Assembly: GCF_048541585.1 (NCBI RefSeq)
Contig: NZ_CP183303.1
Location: 2,356,001 to 2,420,000, forward strand
From: Legionella_C sp048541585
GTDB taxonomy: Bacteria > Pseudomonadota > Gammaproteobacteria > Legionellales > Legionellaceae
Reading direction: 5' to 3'
Length of the DNA: 64,000 bases
Shown piece after piece: positions 54,821-63,299 of this stretch. The notes beneath the pieces are model-generated. The model was not told the origin of the DNA and searched no databases. It was given only the letters and a program-made list of their open reading frames with translations. The first letter of the stretch is position 1. Each line of letters starts with the position of its first letter. The position numbers and the translations under genes are program-made.

Positions 54821-55231
54821 ATGAAATTAAGCGCTTTCGGCTTATTAGCAATTCTTTTTTCCTTAGGTTGTCAATCAGCATTAGCACAACAAGTTATTTC
54901 TCTCAAAAATGAACGTGGTTCAGTGTTAAAAGTAATTAAATTAGCAGATAATAGAATTAAAGGTTACTTTACAACAGCAGTTGCTTCTAAAAGCTGTCCG
55001 CAAGCAATTAATGTAAAAAGACCTATTACAGGTTATTATGTTGGTAATACAATAACATTTAGTGTTGTCTACCCGATGTGTGAGTCCGTACTTAGTATTA
55101 GTGGTAACTTTAATAAAAGTGAACAAACCTTAGATACTATTTCTATATTAAATAAGCAAGCAACTGATATTACGCATGAGGGTCCTGGTGCCCGCTTTAT
55201 TGGCCATGATTTTTATAAAAGATTAAACTAG
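54821..55231 (+). CDS. Avidin-family exported protein lacking tryptophan
   Basis: This 136-residue protein has a signal peptide (cleavage after SALA) and a mature avidin-like beta barrel. It keeps N30-x3-S34 (streptavidin N23/S27), the IKGYFTTAVA strand (Y43/S45 region), a Cys pair C59/C87 like rhizavidin-type dimeric avidins, PITGYYVGNTITFSV, and the end motif GHDFYKR in which D130 matches the biotin-contacting D128. There is not a single Trp, so the four biotin-stacking tryptophans are all replaced. It may bind another ligand. Assignment is by aligned landmarks, not by a search. Confidence 0.75.
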   Translation: MKLSAFGLLAILFSLGCQSALAQQVISLKNERGSVLKVIKLADNRIKGYFTTAVASKSCPQAINVKRPITGYYVGNTITFSVVYPMCESVLSISGNFNKSEQTLDTISILNKQATDITHEGPGARFIGHDFYKRLN

Positions 55232-55454
55232 TTTTTTCAAAGACTTAAAGAGTCTGCCTATTTTCTTAATGATTTTTTATAAATTGTATATATAAAAACC
55301 AAATTAAAAATTAATTTCTCAAAAAGAAAATAAATTTGTATAATATAGTCTTTTGTAATAGGTTTCTTGCAAACTCGCTGTAGAGAGCTTAAGTGATAAT
55401 GAGCCTTGCGCTAGAGTTTAGCAAGAAATCTAGTAGCTGTTGGGTATCAAAGTC

Positions 55455-55940
55455 ATGAAAGAGCGTCTCATATTCATCCATAGTTTAATTTTTCTAATTC
55501 TAGTTTCCTGCTGCCAGGCACAAGCACATGCACAGACTATCTCTCCTATAGCTTCAAATACGCAAATGCAAAAAGATATTCTTCGCTATATTAATCAATA
55601 TCGTAGTAAGCATAGTCTATCGCCACTTCAGCTAGATGAATCTATTTCAAAAGAAGCAACTCTTCATAGTCAAAATATGGCAGCTCATCGTGTGCCTTTT
55701 GGCCATCAAGGATTTTCTACCCGTATAAAACATCTATATAGCGTAATTAAAGGCGCACGCGCTGGGGCTGAGAATGTCGCTTATAATTACAAAACAGCCA
55801 AAATTGTAACTGATGGATGGATAAAAAGCCCTGGACATAGAAAAAATATTATGGGCAATTATAATCTTACCGGTATAGGTATTGCTTATGATAAGGAAGG
55901 AAAGATTTATTATACGCAACTGTTTATTCGCACTACTTAA
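55455..55940 (+). CDS. Secreted CAP-domain (SCP/YkwD-like) protein
   Basis: This 161-residue protein has a signal peptide (LIFLILVSCCQAQAHA) and a bacterial CAP domain: INQYRSKHSLSPLQLDESIS, HSQNMAAHRVPFGHQGF with the H of the cavity, AENVAYN, and TDGWIKSPGHRKNIM. The domain is common to YkwD and plant PR-1; its enzymatic role is not known. ATG 55455 is preferred over the TTG at 55440. It is monocistronic and follows the avidin-like gene. Confidence 0.85.
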   Translation: MKERLIFIHSLIFLILVSCCQAQAHAQTISPIASNTQMQKDILRYINQYRSKHSLSPLQLDESISKEATLHSQNMAAHRVPFGHQGFSTRIKHLYSVIKGARAGAENVAYNYKTAKIVTDGWIKSPGHRKNIMGNYNLTGIGIAYDKEGKIYYTQLFIRTT

Positions 55941-56136
55941 ATAAATTTGCCTGAATGAAGCTTTTAGGCGACCTTTACTTGGCATTTGCATTTAAAAGCT
56001 TTTATTAAGCAAAATCCTTGTAATGCTTAAAGCATAACGCTATAACATTAAATACATACGATTTAAATCTATTTATTATTCTCTATAAAACAAAAATTGC
56101 AAAGCCTGTTGTTTATTGAACAAGGAATGATAATTT

Positions 56137-57114
56137 ATGAATCAACGTCTAGGCTTTATGACAAAAAATTATAGGTCAACCTACTCATTTTCCAAAACTA
56201 TTTATAACAATAAAATCTATTTATCAGAAAAAAAACCTATCAATCATAGCATTAAAAATTCTAGCTCTAAATCAACTGCCAATAATATTGATAACTTTAA
56301 TGAAAAAGTCATATTAAAGCCCCCTCACCTCTTATTAATTGAAGATAATCATATAGCATTGCGCTTAGCAGAAATCATAATTAATAAAACTGGCTGTCAA
56401 TTAACTTCTGCTACTAATAAAAAACAGGCCTTAGAATTAATTAATACTATTAAATTCGATTTAATTTTTATTGATATTACTTCACCTGATCTTGCAGGTA
56501 CAAAAATATCTAAGCAAATCCGCAACTTACAATATAGCCAGCAAAGTAAAAACATTCCTATTATTGGCCTAACAAGTCATGAATCTGCTAAAGAGCAAGA
56601 AACTTGTTTTCAGGCAGGTATAAATGAAGTCTTACTTAAGCCTCTTAGCTTAAAAACTATTCAATCTATCCTTACCAAATTTTTACCAACAACAAATGAT
56701 ATAACACAAGGTTTATCACCTTTATCCTATCAAGAACTATCTCAACAAGAGCATCATTTATTTGACTTAACAGCCTTTTCTATCTTAGATCCCTTAGCTG
56801 GAATTAATAATACTGGAAGTGAGGTACTTTTTAGAGATTTACTTACCATGTTTCTTGAAGAAGAGTTGCCAGAGGAAGAAACACTTATCCAGAAAGCTTA
56901 TGAAAATAATAATTGGTCACAAGTCACCGCTTTAGCGCATAAAATGCGAAGTAGCGCAATTTATTGTGGTGCAATTAAATTACACGTTGCCTGTAAATAT
57001 ATTGAGAATTATTTAAAATCCGATAACTCAAAACTCACTAATAAACTGTGTATACAATTATTTGAGGTTATTAAAGAAACAAAATTAGCTATCGATAACT
57101 ATTTATCCTATTAA
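56137..57114 (+). CDS. Stand-alone REC-HPt phosphorelay protein
   Basis: This 325-residue protein starts with about 60 disordered polar residues, then a receiver domain (LLLIEDNHIALRLAE; phospho-acceptor D113 in FIDITSP, T146 and K168), and a histidine phosphotransfer domain with H268 in TALAHKMRSSAIYCGA. All phospho-residues are present. Such a pair is usually the tail of a hybrid kinase like LetS or ArcB; here it is separate, so a free kinase would feed it. There is no DNA-binding output. AAGGAATG precedes the start. Confidence 0.85.
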   Translation: MNQRLGFMTKNYRSTYSFSKTIYNNKIYLSEKKPINHSIKNSSSKSTANNIDNFNEKVILKPPHLLLIEDNHIALRLAEIIINKTGCQLTSATNKKQALELINTIKFDLIFIDITSPDLAGTKISKQIRNLQYSQQSKNIPIIGLTSHESAKEQETCFQAGINEVLLKPLSLKTIQSILTKFLPTTNDITQGLSPLSYQELSQQEHHLFDLTAFSILDPLAGINNTGSEVLFRDLLTMFLEEELPEEETLIQKAYENNNWSQVTALAHKMRSSAIYCGAIKLHVACKYIENYLKSDNSKLTNKLCIQLFEVIKETKLAIDNYLSY

Positions 57115-57215
57115 TCAAGATCTAGCCTATCTTGTGACTTTTGTTTGAGTGAAAAAGATTAAGTATTGCAAGAAGCGAAGCTTATAGATAAATAAGCACC
57201 ATAGAGGCAGTTATA

Positions 57216-57272
57216 ATGCTAAATAAAGTATGTAAGTTATTAGGCAAAGTGTTTAATGCAGTGCTCAACTAA
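57216..57272 (+). CDS. Possible 18-residue amphipathic peptide
   Basis: MLNKVCKLLGKVFNAVLN is encoded after a good AGAGG at 57203-57207, 8 bp upstream of ATG. The residues would form an amphipathic helix with Lys on one face, and the stop codon lies in the stem of a terminator-like hairpin. Small membrane-active or regulatory peptides have this look, but 18 codons is within chance. Confidence 0.35.
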   Translation: MLNKVCKLLGKVFNAVLN

Positions 57273-57290
57273 TTTAGATTAATTGAGCAC
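57261..57290 (+). terminator. Terminator-like hairpin after the peptide frame
   Basis: GTGCTCAA at 57261-57268 pairs with TTGAGCAC at 57283-57290, with more pairing inside. No long T-run follows. Confidence 0.5.
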
Positions 57291-57299
57291 CTTTAAGAT

Positions 57300-57695
57300 C
57301 TATGGAGCAGTAGTGGTAGTAGTTGTGCTACTAGTAGTAGCTACTGGTTGAACGTCAAAAACAGTAGTATCAGCAGCATAGCAATACCAAGGTGAGGTAG
57401 TGCCATTAGTTGTTACATTAATTGTTACCATATCAACATTTGCTAAGTTTGGTTGTGTACTAGCATAACAAACACGATTGGTACCATTAACAGTCACATA
57501 GTGATAATTAGTTGCTGTGGTGGTTGTCGCAGTGCTTGCCGTATCAGCTGGTAAAGTATATACAACAGCATTTCCTGAACCAGATTGCTGTAGCACCACA
57601 GGCTCACCTGTGATAACTATTCTATCAGCAGCAAAAGCAGAAAAACTAATGCCTAAAATAATTAATGATATAATATTTTTTAATTTTTTCATCAT
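57300..57695 (-). CDS. Small exported Thr-rich protein
   Basis: This protein of about 131 residues has a signal peptide (MMKKLKNIISLIILGISFSA, cleavage near AFA-AD), a middle with two Cys (RVCYAST and WYCYAAD) and a Thr/Ser-only tail (TTSSTTTTTTAP). The central TATTTTATNYHY is also Thr-rich. ATG 57695 follows GGAGCG. I recognise no family; the style resembles small secreted Legionella proteins. Its coding sense is supported by the signal peptide and the ribosome site. Confidence 0.7.
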   Translation of the reverse strand: MMKKLKNIISLIILGISFSAFAADRIVITGEPVVLQQSGSGNAVVYTLPADTASTATTTTATNYHYVTVNGTNRVCYASTQPNLANVDMVTINVTTNGTTSPWYCYAADTTVFDVQPVATTSSTTTTTTAP

Positions 57696-57714
57696 AATTC
57701 GCTCCATGAAATGA

Positions 57715-58217
57715 ACCTATAAGAATCCTACCAGGTAACGTTCTACAAATTATATTTAAAGTTATGAGGTAGAACATTGGTTTAAGTATAGCTGAAATTT
57801 TATTTTTAGTATTTAATTAGTATCAGAGAAAAAATTAGTAGAATTAATTACTATGACTAAATAAGCTTGGAAAAGACTAAAAATAGATAAGAAAAATTTA
57901 ATTATTTCAAAGAAGATTTTAAAGTTAGATGGCATTTCTGGCTACAGTTCTTTAGTTACTATTGGATGTCTTCAGAAACGTTTTAGGAAACTTACTTTTA
58001 GTAAGGTTTCACACCCCGTTTACAATCCGACTTCCTACTACAATGGTGTTAGCTGAGCAGAAAATACCATCTTTAATATTAAAAATAGCTTAATTTATAG
58101 GTGATAGCAAATAAATCATTTTGTTTAAATTTTAAACAGTAATTTAATCTTTATAAAAATAACTAGTTAGAAATCACTCAACTTCATTAATTTTTAAAAA
58201 TTTTTAATCATAAGAAG
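57715..58217. other. A/T-rich spacer with one hairpin
   Basis: No gene is seen. Around 57985-58015 the sequence GAAACTTACTTTTAGTAAGG forms most of a stem with the following TTTC, and there is a C-rich patch after it. It could hold a small RNA, but nothing supports one firmly. Confidence 0.3.
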
Positions 58218-59594
58218 CTAAATTTCTACATCATGAGCAAGCCTTCGCCGGTTTGCTCTAAAGTAAGTTAGGGGTGAATGTGCTAACAAGTCGGATAGTT
58301 TTTCCATATAAATACAGGCAAACCGGTCAACTTGATAAGCAAAATAACTTTCTTCAGCACCTGCCCTAAAAACCCGACCCCAACGCAAATTATAAAATTT
58401 TTGCTGTTCTTGAAGGAGGTTTGTTATATGCGCATCAATTTCACTAATTTGTTGTTGCCAACTATTAATTTCTTCTTGATAAGCTTGCGTATTTTCATCA
58501 ATACTTTTTGTGTATAAATCAATATAGTTTTGCTCTAACTCTTTTTTAGTTTCCATAGCGGCAATTATTTGTTTTTCAACTGGCAAAGCTCGCCTCTGCG
58601 AAGCTATCTCTTCACTTAACTCTTCAACTACTAGTGCGGTCCGCCAATTACAATCTTTCTTTAAGCGTAAAATATCGCCATAAATATGATCACCAATATA
58701 TAAAATTTCATCGCCTCTTACACGTAAATCCTCCGTAAACTTACGAGCGCATCCACCTTGATAAATGCCTGGTTTAATTGCGCCATGAAAATTAGTCATA
58801 GTACCATCTATTGGATTTACAGCTAAAAAACGCGGATTATCATAAAAGAAACGAGGCTTACCTGCTAGGGTAATTACATATTCAAATAAATTATGCCACT
58901 CTTCTCCTGGCTCTAAAAAAGGATTAATAGCATATTCTAAAAGCAGTTTAGTATAATAATATTCAGAATTAGTAAGAATAAATATCTTTTTACCATAACG
59001 CTTTAAGCGCTTTAAACCTTCAACCACTGCTTTTTCTTTATGAACATAATCATCAAGATGTTCGCTAATAAAATTCTTTATACTGCCATCAGCATGTGCT
59101 TTATCAACACTACTTAATACATCTAAGGCTATTTCATTATAATTTGGAAGTTCTTGCGGGTATTGATCTTTATAATCAATCAACTGACTGTATAAAACAC
59201 AAAAGGCAATCGAAAATGAAGTATCAATTGCCATGTAGTTAGGATCTTTTAAATCAACGTAAATACTCCGATAGATTTTTTTTTGTTCACGGTAACTAAT
59301 CAGTTTAGTGCCGTGATAACTTAGGCGAATGGCCCCATAGCGGCTTAATTTTAAAATGTTACCATTACGACTATCGACAATTAAACCACGAATTGCATCA
59401 TCAAAATTAAATTTAAATTCACGAATACTTGCTGGATAATGCTTATCGGCAATAAGTTTTTCAGTAACGATTTGATAAACTAAGGTTTCAAAGTTTTTAG
59501 TATTATAACGAATTAGGGTGTGGTCCATATCTAAGCCAATAAGCTTAATTCTTTTCATATTTAAAATACGATTTACAAAAACTTTTTGATCCAT
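58218..59594 (-). CDS. HAD-IG cytosolic 5'-nucleotidase
   Basis: This 458-residue protein matches the HAD-IG 5'-nucleotidase group (cN-II-like, IMP/GMP), whose Legionella member is structurally known. Motif I is LIGLDMDHTLIRYN with nucleophile D22 and D24; motif II KKIFILTNSEYYY; motif IV EILYIGDHIYGDILRLKKD. A coiled-coil of roughly residues 345-400 (QNYIDLYTKSIDENTQAYQE) precedes the C-terminus. It is monocistronic, upstream of the 59623 aminopeptidase in the same direction with a short gap. Function: purine nucleotide breakdown. Confidence 0.9.
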   Translation of the reverse strand: MDQKVFVNRILNMKRIKLIGLDMDHTLIRYNTKNFETLVYQIVTEKLIADKHYPASIREFKFNFDDAIRGLIVDSRNGNILKLSRYGAIRLSYHGTKLISYREQKKIYRSIYVDLKDPNYMAIDTSFSIAFCVLYSQLIDYKDQYPQELPNYNEIALDVLSSVDKAHADGSIKNFISEHLDDYVHKEKAVVEGLKRLKRYGKKIFILTNSEYYYTKLLLEYAINPFLEPGEEWHNLFEYVITLAGKPRFFYDNPRFLAVNPIDGTMTNFHGAIKPGIYQGGCARKFTEDLRVRGDEILYIGDHIYGDILRLKKDCNWRTALVVEELSEEIASQRRALPVEKQIIAAMETKKELEQNYIDLYTKSIDENTQAYQEEINSWQQQISEIDAHITNLLQEQQKFYNLRWGRVFRAGAEESYFAYQVDRFACIYMEKLSDLLAHSPLTYFRANRRRLAHDVEI

Positions 59595-59622
59595 TTGATT
59601 TCCTTCGCGCCGATAATAATGA

Positions 59623-61002
59623 TTAACCTAGTGTTGAACCATATTTTTTTTGTAAATAATGAGCCACAGCCCGTATAGCCATCGCTTCTCCCCCTTCGGG
59701 TTTTCCAGGTTTACTACTTAGGTTCCAAGCCATAATATCAAAATGCACCCAATTAGTGTTTTTTGGGACAAAATGTTTCAAAAATAAAGCAGCAGTAATT
59801 GCTCCAGCATAGGGAGTGCTTCCACAATTAGCTAAATCCGCAATACTTGAATCCAGTAATGAAGTATAGCTCTCAAATAAAGGTAACTGCCAAATTGGAT
59901 CACTAACTTCTTTGGCAGAGGAAATTAATTCCTGTGCTAATTTATCATCATTAGCAAACATCGCTGCAATTTCCGTACCTACTGCGACCCTAGCTGCGCC
60001 TGTTAACGTAGCAAAATCAATAATAAGCTCTGGATTAAACTCACTTGACTTTACTAAAGCATCTGCAAGAATTAATCGTCCTTCAGCATCCGTGTTATCT
60101 ACTTCTACAGTTAAACCATTGCGCATAGTGATAATGTCACCCGGCCTAAATGCTTCAGGCCCAATTGAATTTTCGACAGCAGGAATTAACACTTGTAGAT
60201 AGACTGGTAATTGGCATGCCATAATCCACTGTGCCAAACCTAAAGCGTGAGCCGCGCCGCCCATATCTTTTTTCATTAAACGCATACCTGAAGATGGTTT
60301 AATATCAAGCCCACCACTATCAAAACAAACCCCTTTGCCCACAATACAGATAGCAGGATGACTAGGGGAACCCCATGTTAAAGATAATAATCTCGGCCTA
60401 TTGGCAGAAGCTTTACCTACTGTATAAATTGCTGGAAAGTTACTCTCTATTAATTCATTATCAACCCATTGTGTGAAAACAGCTTGATACTGTTCGGCAA
60501 TTTCTTGCACAACAATTGCCAGTTCTTTCGGACCTAAATCATTGGTTGGTTTATTAATCAGGTCACGAACTAAAAAAATAGCTTGTACCTGATTTTTAAT
60601 TTGATCTAAAATTTTTTCCGAAACCAGCAAGCTCCTAGCGGATAAATCGGTAGTCTGCCTATAATTAACAAACTGATATTGAGCTAAAGCCCAGTTGATT
60701 AAAGCAGTTTGCGAGAGTGCTTCTTCTGAATAATAAGATCCAGGCGGTAAGCGCGTTACCGCATAAGCTATTGCTAAAGCATCACTTTCTGTACCTGAGC
60801 CTATATATATTTTGGCTAGAGTGCCGTCTTGATTATTTATTAAACATATATCGCCTAATTTACCAGTAAATTGTTGTAAATTTAAAACATTTTGTTCATA
60901 GTCAGTTAAATCAATTAAACCTTTCTTCCATTTATCCTGCGAAATTAAAATTAAAGGATAATTTTGTTTGGCAACCGTTTGGTAAAATAATTCAATATTC
61001 AT
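59623..61002 (-). CDS. M17-family leucyl aminopeptidase (second copy)
   Basis: This 459-residue protein is another M17 aminopeptidase: VGKGVCFDSGGLDIKPSSGM, MKKDMGGAAHALGLAQWI, and NTDAEGRLILADALVKSSE give the two-metal site. It is shorter and more divergent than pepA at 52268, closer to the PepB-type group. It starts right after the murJ stop (2 bp) on the same strand. Role: peptide recycling or a specialised substrate. Confidence 0.9.
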   Translation of the reverse strand: MNIELFYQTVAKQNYPLILISQDKWKKGLIDLTDYEQNVLNLQQFTGKLGDICLINNQDGTLAKIYIGSGTESDALAIAYAVTRLPPGSYYSEEALSQTALINWALAQYQFVNYRQTTDLSARSLLVSEKILDQIKNQVQAIFLVRDLINKPTNDLGPKELAIVVQEIAEQYQAVFTQWVDNELIESNFPAIYTVGKASANRPRLLSLTWGSPSHPAICIVGKGVCFDSGGLDIKPSSGMRLMKKDMGGAAHALGLAQWIMACQLPVYLQVLIPAVENSIGPEAFRPGDIITMRNGLTVEVDNTDAEGRLILADALVKSSEFNPELIIDFATLTGAARVAVGTEIAAMFANDDKLAQELISSAKEVSDPIWQLPLFESYTSLLDSSIADLANCGSTPYAGAITAALFLKHFVPKNTNWVHFDIMAWNLSSKPGKPEGGEAMAIRAVAHYLQKKYGSTLG

Positions 61003-61004
61003 TA

Positions 61005-62576
61005 CTACTCCTTATTAAACCCACGAAAATGTGCCACTCGCATACCAGAAAAATATAAAACCATTAAATAAATAACTATACTGACGCTGACATGAAAAAA
61101 AAGTTTGCCCATTCTGGCTACAGGTGACAAGCTCAACCAATCAGGTATTGTACCTGCCATAAAATATAAATATAAAGCAATTATGCTGTTGGCAATTACT
61201 AATTGTAAAATAAAAAATAGCCAACCTTTTCTAGGCTGATATATTTTTCGTCGCCGTAACAAAAATAATAAAATGCCACTATTAACATAACCAGCTAATG
61301 CCGATGCTAAAGCTAAACCCGCATGAGCCAGCGGCCAAATTAATACAGCACACAAAATACTATTAACAATCATAGCAATAGCACCTATTTTAACTGGCGT
61401 TTTTATATTTTGGGTAGCATAAAAGCCTGAAGCTAGCACCTTAACCATCATAAAAGCTGGGATTCCAGCCGACAAAGCAATTAAACTTTTTTGCGTTTGA
61501 ATTAAATCAAAAGTACTAAATTTTCCATAAGCAAAACAACAAGCAATAAGTGGCATTGAAAAAAAGATAAGGCCTACACTTGCAGGGATACCAAGAAGCA
61601 GAATTGTTCTTAGCCCCCAATCAAGGGCAAAAGAAAAATGACTGTTATCTTGAGAAGCATGGCGACGTGATAAATGCGGTAAAATAACGGTAGCAATCGC
61701 CACCCCAAAAACACCTAGGGGGAAATCGGTTAAACGATCAGTGTAATATAACCAGGAAACACTACCTACTTTTAAAAATGAAGCAAATATAGAGTCAACG
61801 ACTAAATTTAACTGCGCAATAGAAACGCCAAATAAGGCCGGGACCATTAGCTTCATAACACGCCTAACCCCTTCATCACCTTTTGCACTTCTTGGCTTAA
61901 TTAATAGTTGTTTTTGGCGCAGGAAAGGTAATTGAAATAGAAACTGAGCAATCCCGGCAAATAAAACACCCCACGCTAAGGCGACAATCGGCGGGTTACA
62001 GTAAGATACTAGAAAAAAGGCTGCTAAAATTAGCGATAAATTTAATAAAACTGGGGTAATAGCTGGTACAACAAAATGGCCGTAAGTATTTAAAACAGCG
62101 CCAGCCATAGCAGTTAGAGAAACTAACATTAGATAAGGGAATGTTATCCTTAGCATTTCAGTTGCTAATATTGTCCGGCTACTATGTTCTCCAAAACCCG
62201 GAGCAAAAATAAAAATAATTACCGGTGTTGCAAGGATTCCTATTAAAGTAAATAAAGATAATACCGTACTTAATCGGCCAGCAACACGTGCAATAAATGT
62301 TCTTACATCTTCATGTGATTGAGTCTGCTGATATTCAGCTAATACAGGTACAAATGCCTGTGAGAAAGCGCCTTCAGCAAATAAACGACGCATAAAATTA
62401 GGAATTCGAAAGGCAACTAAAAACGCATCCATACCTGCTTCTGCACCAAACAAATGAGCAAGTACCATGTCACGCACAAAACCTGTCATGCGAGATAGAA
62501 AAGTCATTAAAGAAACAAGCGTGCTTGAACGAAGTAGACTCTGCCTTTTAGGAATTATTGTTTCAATAGTGGACAT
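61005..62576 (-). CDS. murJ: Lipid II flippase MurJ
   Basis: This 523-residue protein of the MOP superfamily has 14 membrane segments. Typical pieces are STLVSLMTFLSRMTGFVRDM, FLVAFRIPNFMRRLFAEGAF then SQAFVPVLAEY, and LYYTDRLTDFPLGVFGVAIA. It flips lipid II for peptidoglycan synthesis. It is divergent from rpsT, a common gene order, and followed by the aminopeptidase. Confidence 0.95.
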   Translation of the reverse strand: MSTIETIIPKRQSLLRSSTLVSLMTFLSRMTGFVRDMVLAHLFGAEAGMDAFLVAFRIPNFMRRLFAEGAFSQAFVPVLAEYQQTQSHEDVRTFIARVAGRLSTVLSLFTLIGILATPVIIFIFAPGFGEHSSRTILATEMLRITFPYLMLVSLTAMAGAVLNTYGHFVVPAITPVLLNLSLILAAFFLVSYCNPPIVALAWGVLFAGIAQFLFQLPFLRQKQLLIKPRSAKGDEGVRRVMKLMVPALFGVSIAQLNLVVDSIFASFLKVGSVSWLYYTDRLTDFPLGVFGVAIATVILPHLSRRHASQDNSHFSFALDWGLRTILLLGIPASVGLIFFSMPLIACCFAYGKFSTFDLIQTQKSLIALSAGIPAFMMVKVLASGFYATQNIKTPVKIGAIAMIVNSILCAVLIWPLAHAGLALASALAGYVNSGILLFLLRRRKIYQPRKGWLFFILQLVIANSIIALYLYFMAGTIPDWLSLSPVARMGKLFFHVSVSIVIYLMVLYFSGMRVAHFRGFNKE

Positions 62577-62823
62577 AATTTCAGTAATTATAAAATAAAT
62601 AGCTTATAATGTTAATGTGATTTTCTATAGATAGGAATAGCAATAAGTAAGTCACTAAGTTTTAAGCTCTGAGAAACTCTATAATGTAACGAAATAAGTT
62701 GTACTGAGACGCAACCAATTATCTGAGCATCTGTCGCTATCAATTCGAGACACCATTGTACTAATTTATAGTAGTGAGCCGGCACTTTTCCTAGGTAAAT
62801 CCTGCTATTTTAGTGTATAGATA

Positions 62824-62852
62824 TTGACAAAAAACGCATGATTGGGCATGAT
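62824..62852 (+). promoter_or_regulatory. Sigma-70 promoter of rpsT
   Basis: TTGACA at 62824-62829, a 17-bp gap, and CATGAT at 62847-62852 lie 40 bp upstream of the rpsT start. The -10 is one mismatch from TATGAT. Confidence 0.65.
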
Positions 62853-62891
62853 TGGCATTTTTGTGACACGCAAATGAGTGGAGATTTTTAA

Positions 62892-63158
62892 GTGGCAAAT
62901 ATTAAGTCAGCAATCAAACGTGCTCGTCAGAATGTGAAACTTCGCAAGCATAATGCTAGTGCACGTTCTATGTATCGTACTTATGTAAAAAACGTTCTTA
63001 AAGCCGTTGAAGCTGGTGATCAAGAAGCAGCACGAGCAGCTTATGCTAAAGCTCAACCTATTATCGACAAAGCTGCCGGTAAAGGATTGATTCATAAAAA
63101 TAAAGCGGCAAGAATTAAAAGTCGCTTAAATGCACGTGTTAAAGCAATGGCTGCTTAA
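62892..63158 (+). CDS. rpsT: 30S ribosomal protein S20
   Basis: This 88-residue basic protein begins ANIKSAIKRARQNVKLRKHN after the initiator and has VEAGDQEAARAAYAKAQPII and GLIHKNKAARIKSRLNARVK, all S20 features. The start is GTG with TGGAGA at 62879-62884. GTG starts and an autoregulated leader are known for S20. It is divergent from murJ and ends in a strong terminator. Confidence 0.97.
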   Translation: MANIKSAIKRARQNVKLRKHNASARSMYRTYVKNVLKAVEAGDQEAARAAYAKAQPIIDKAAGKGLIHKNKAARIKSRLNARVKAMAA

Positions 63159-63215
63159 TTTACTGCTTATTAACTATCTTAATTTAAACGATTTATTCCA
63201 TCGCTCTATAAGAAT

Positions 63216-63241
63216 ACCCGAACCTTCGTTCGGGTTTTTTT
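63216..63241 (+). terminator. Terminator of rpsT
   Basis: The 8-bp stem ACCCGAAC / GTTCGGGT with a CTTC loop is followed by seven T. A classical Rho-independent terminator. Confidence 0.93.
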
Positions 63242-63299
63242 GCCTAATACATCAGCAAATAGTGTCAACCTAAAAATGCTACCATTTCTGCTTAAGAAC

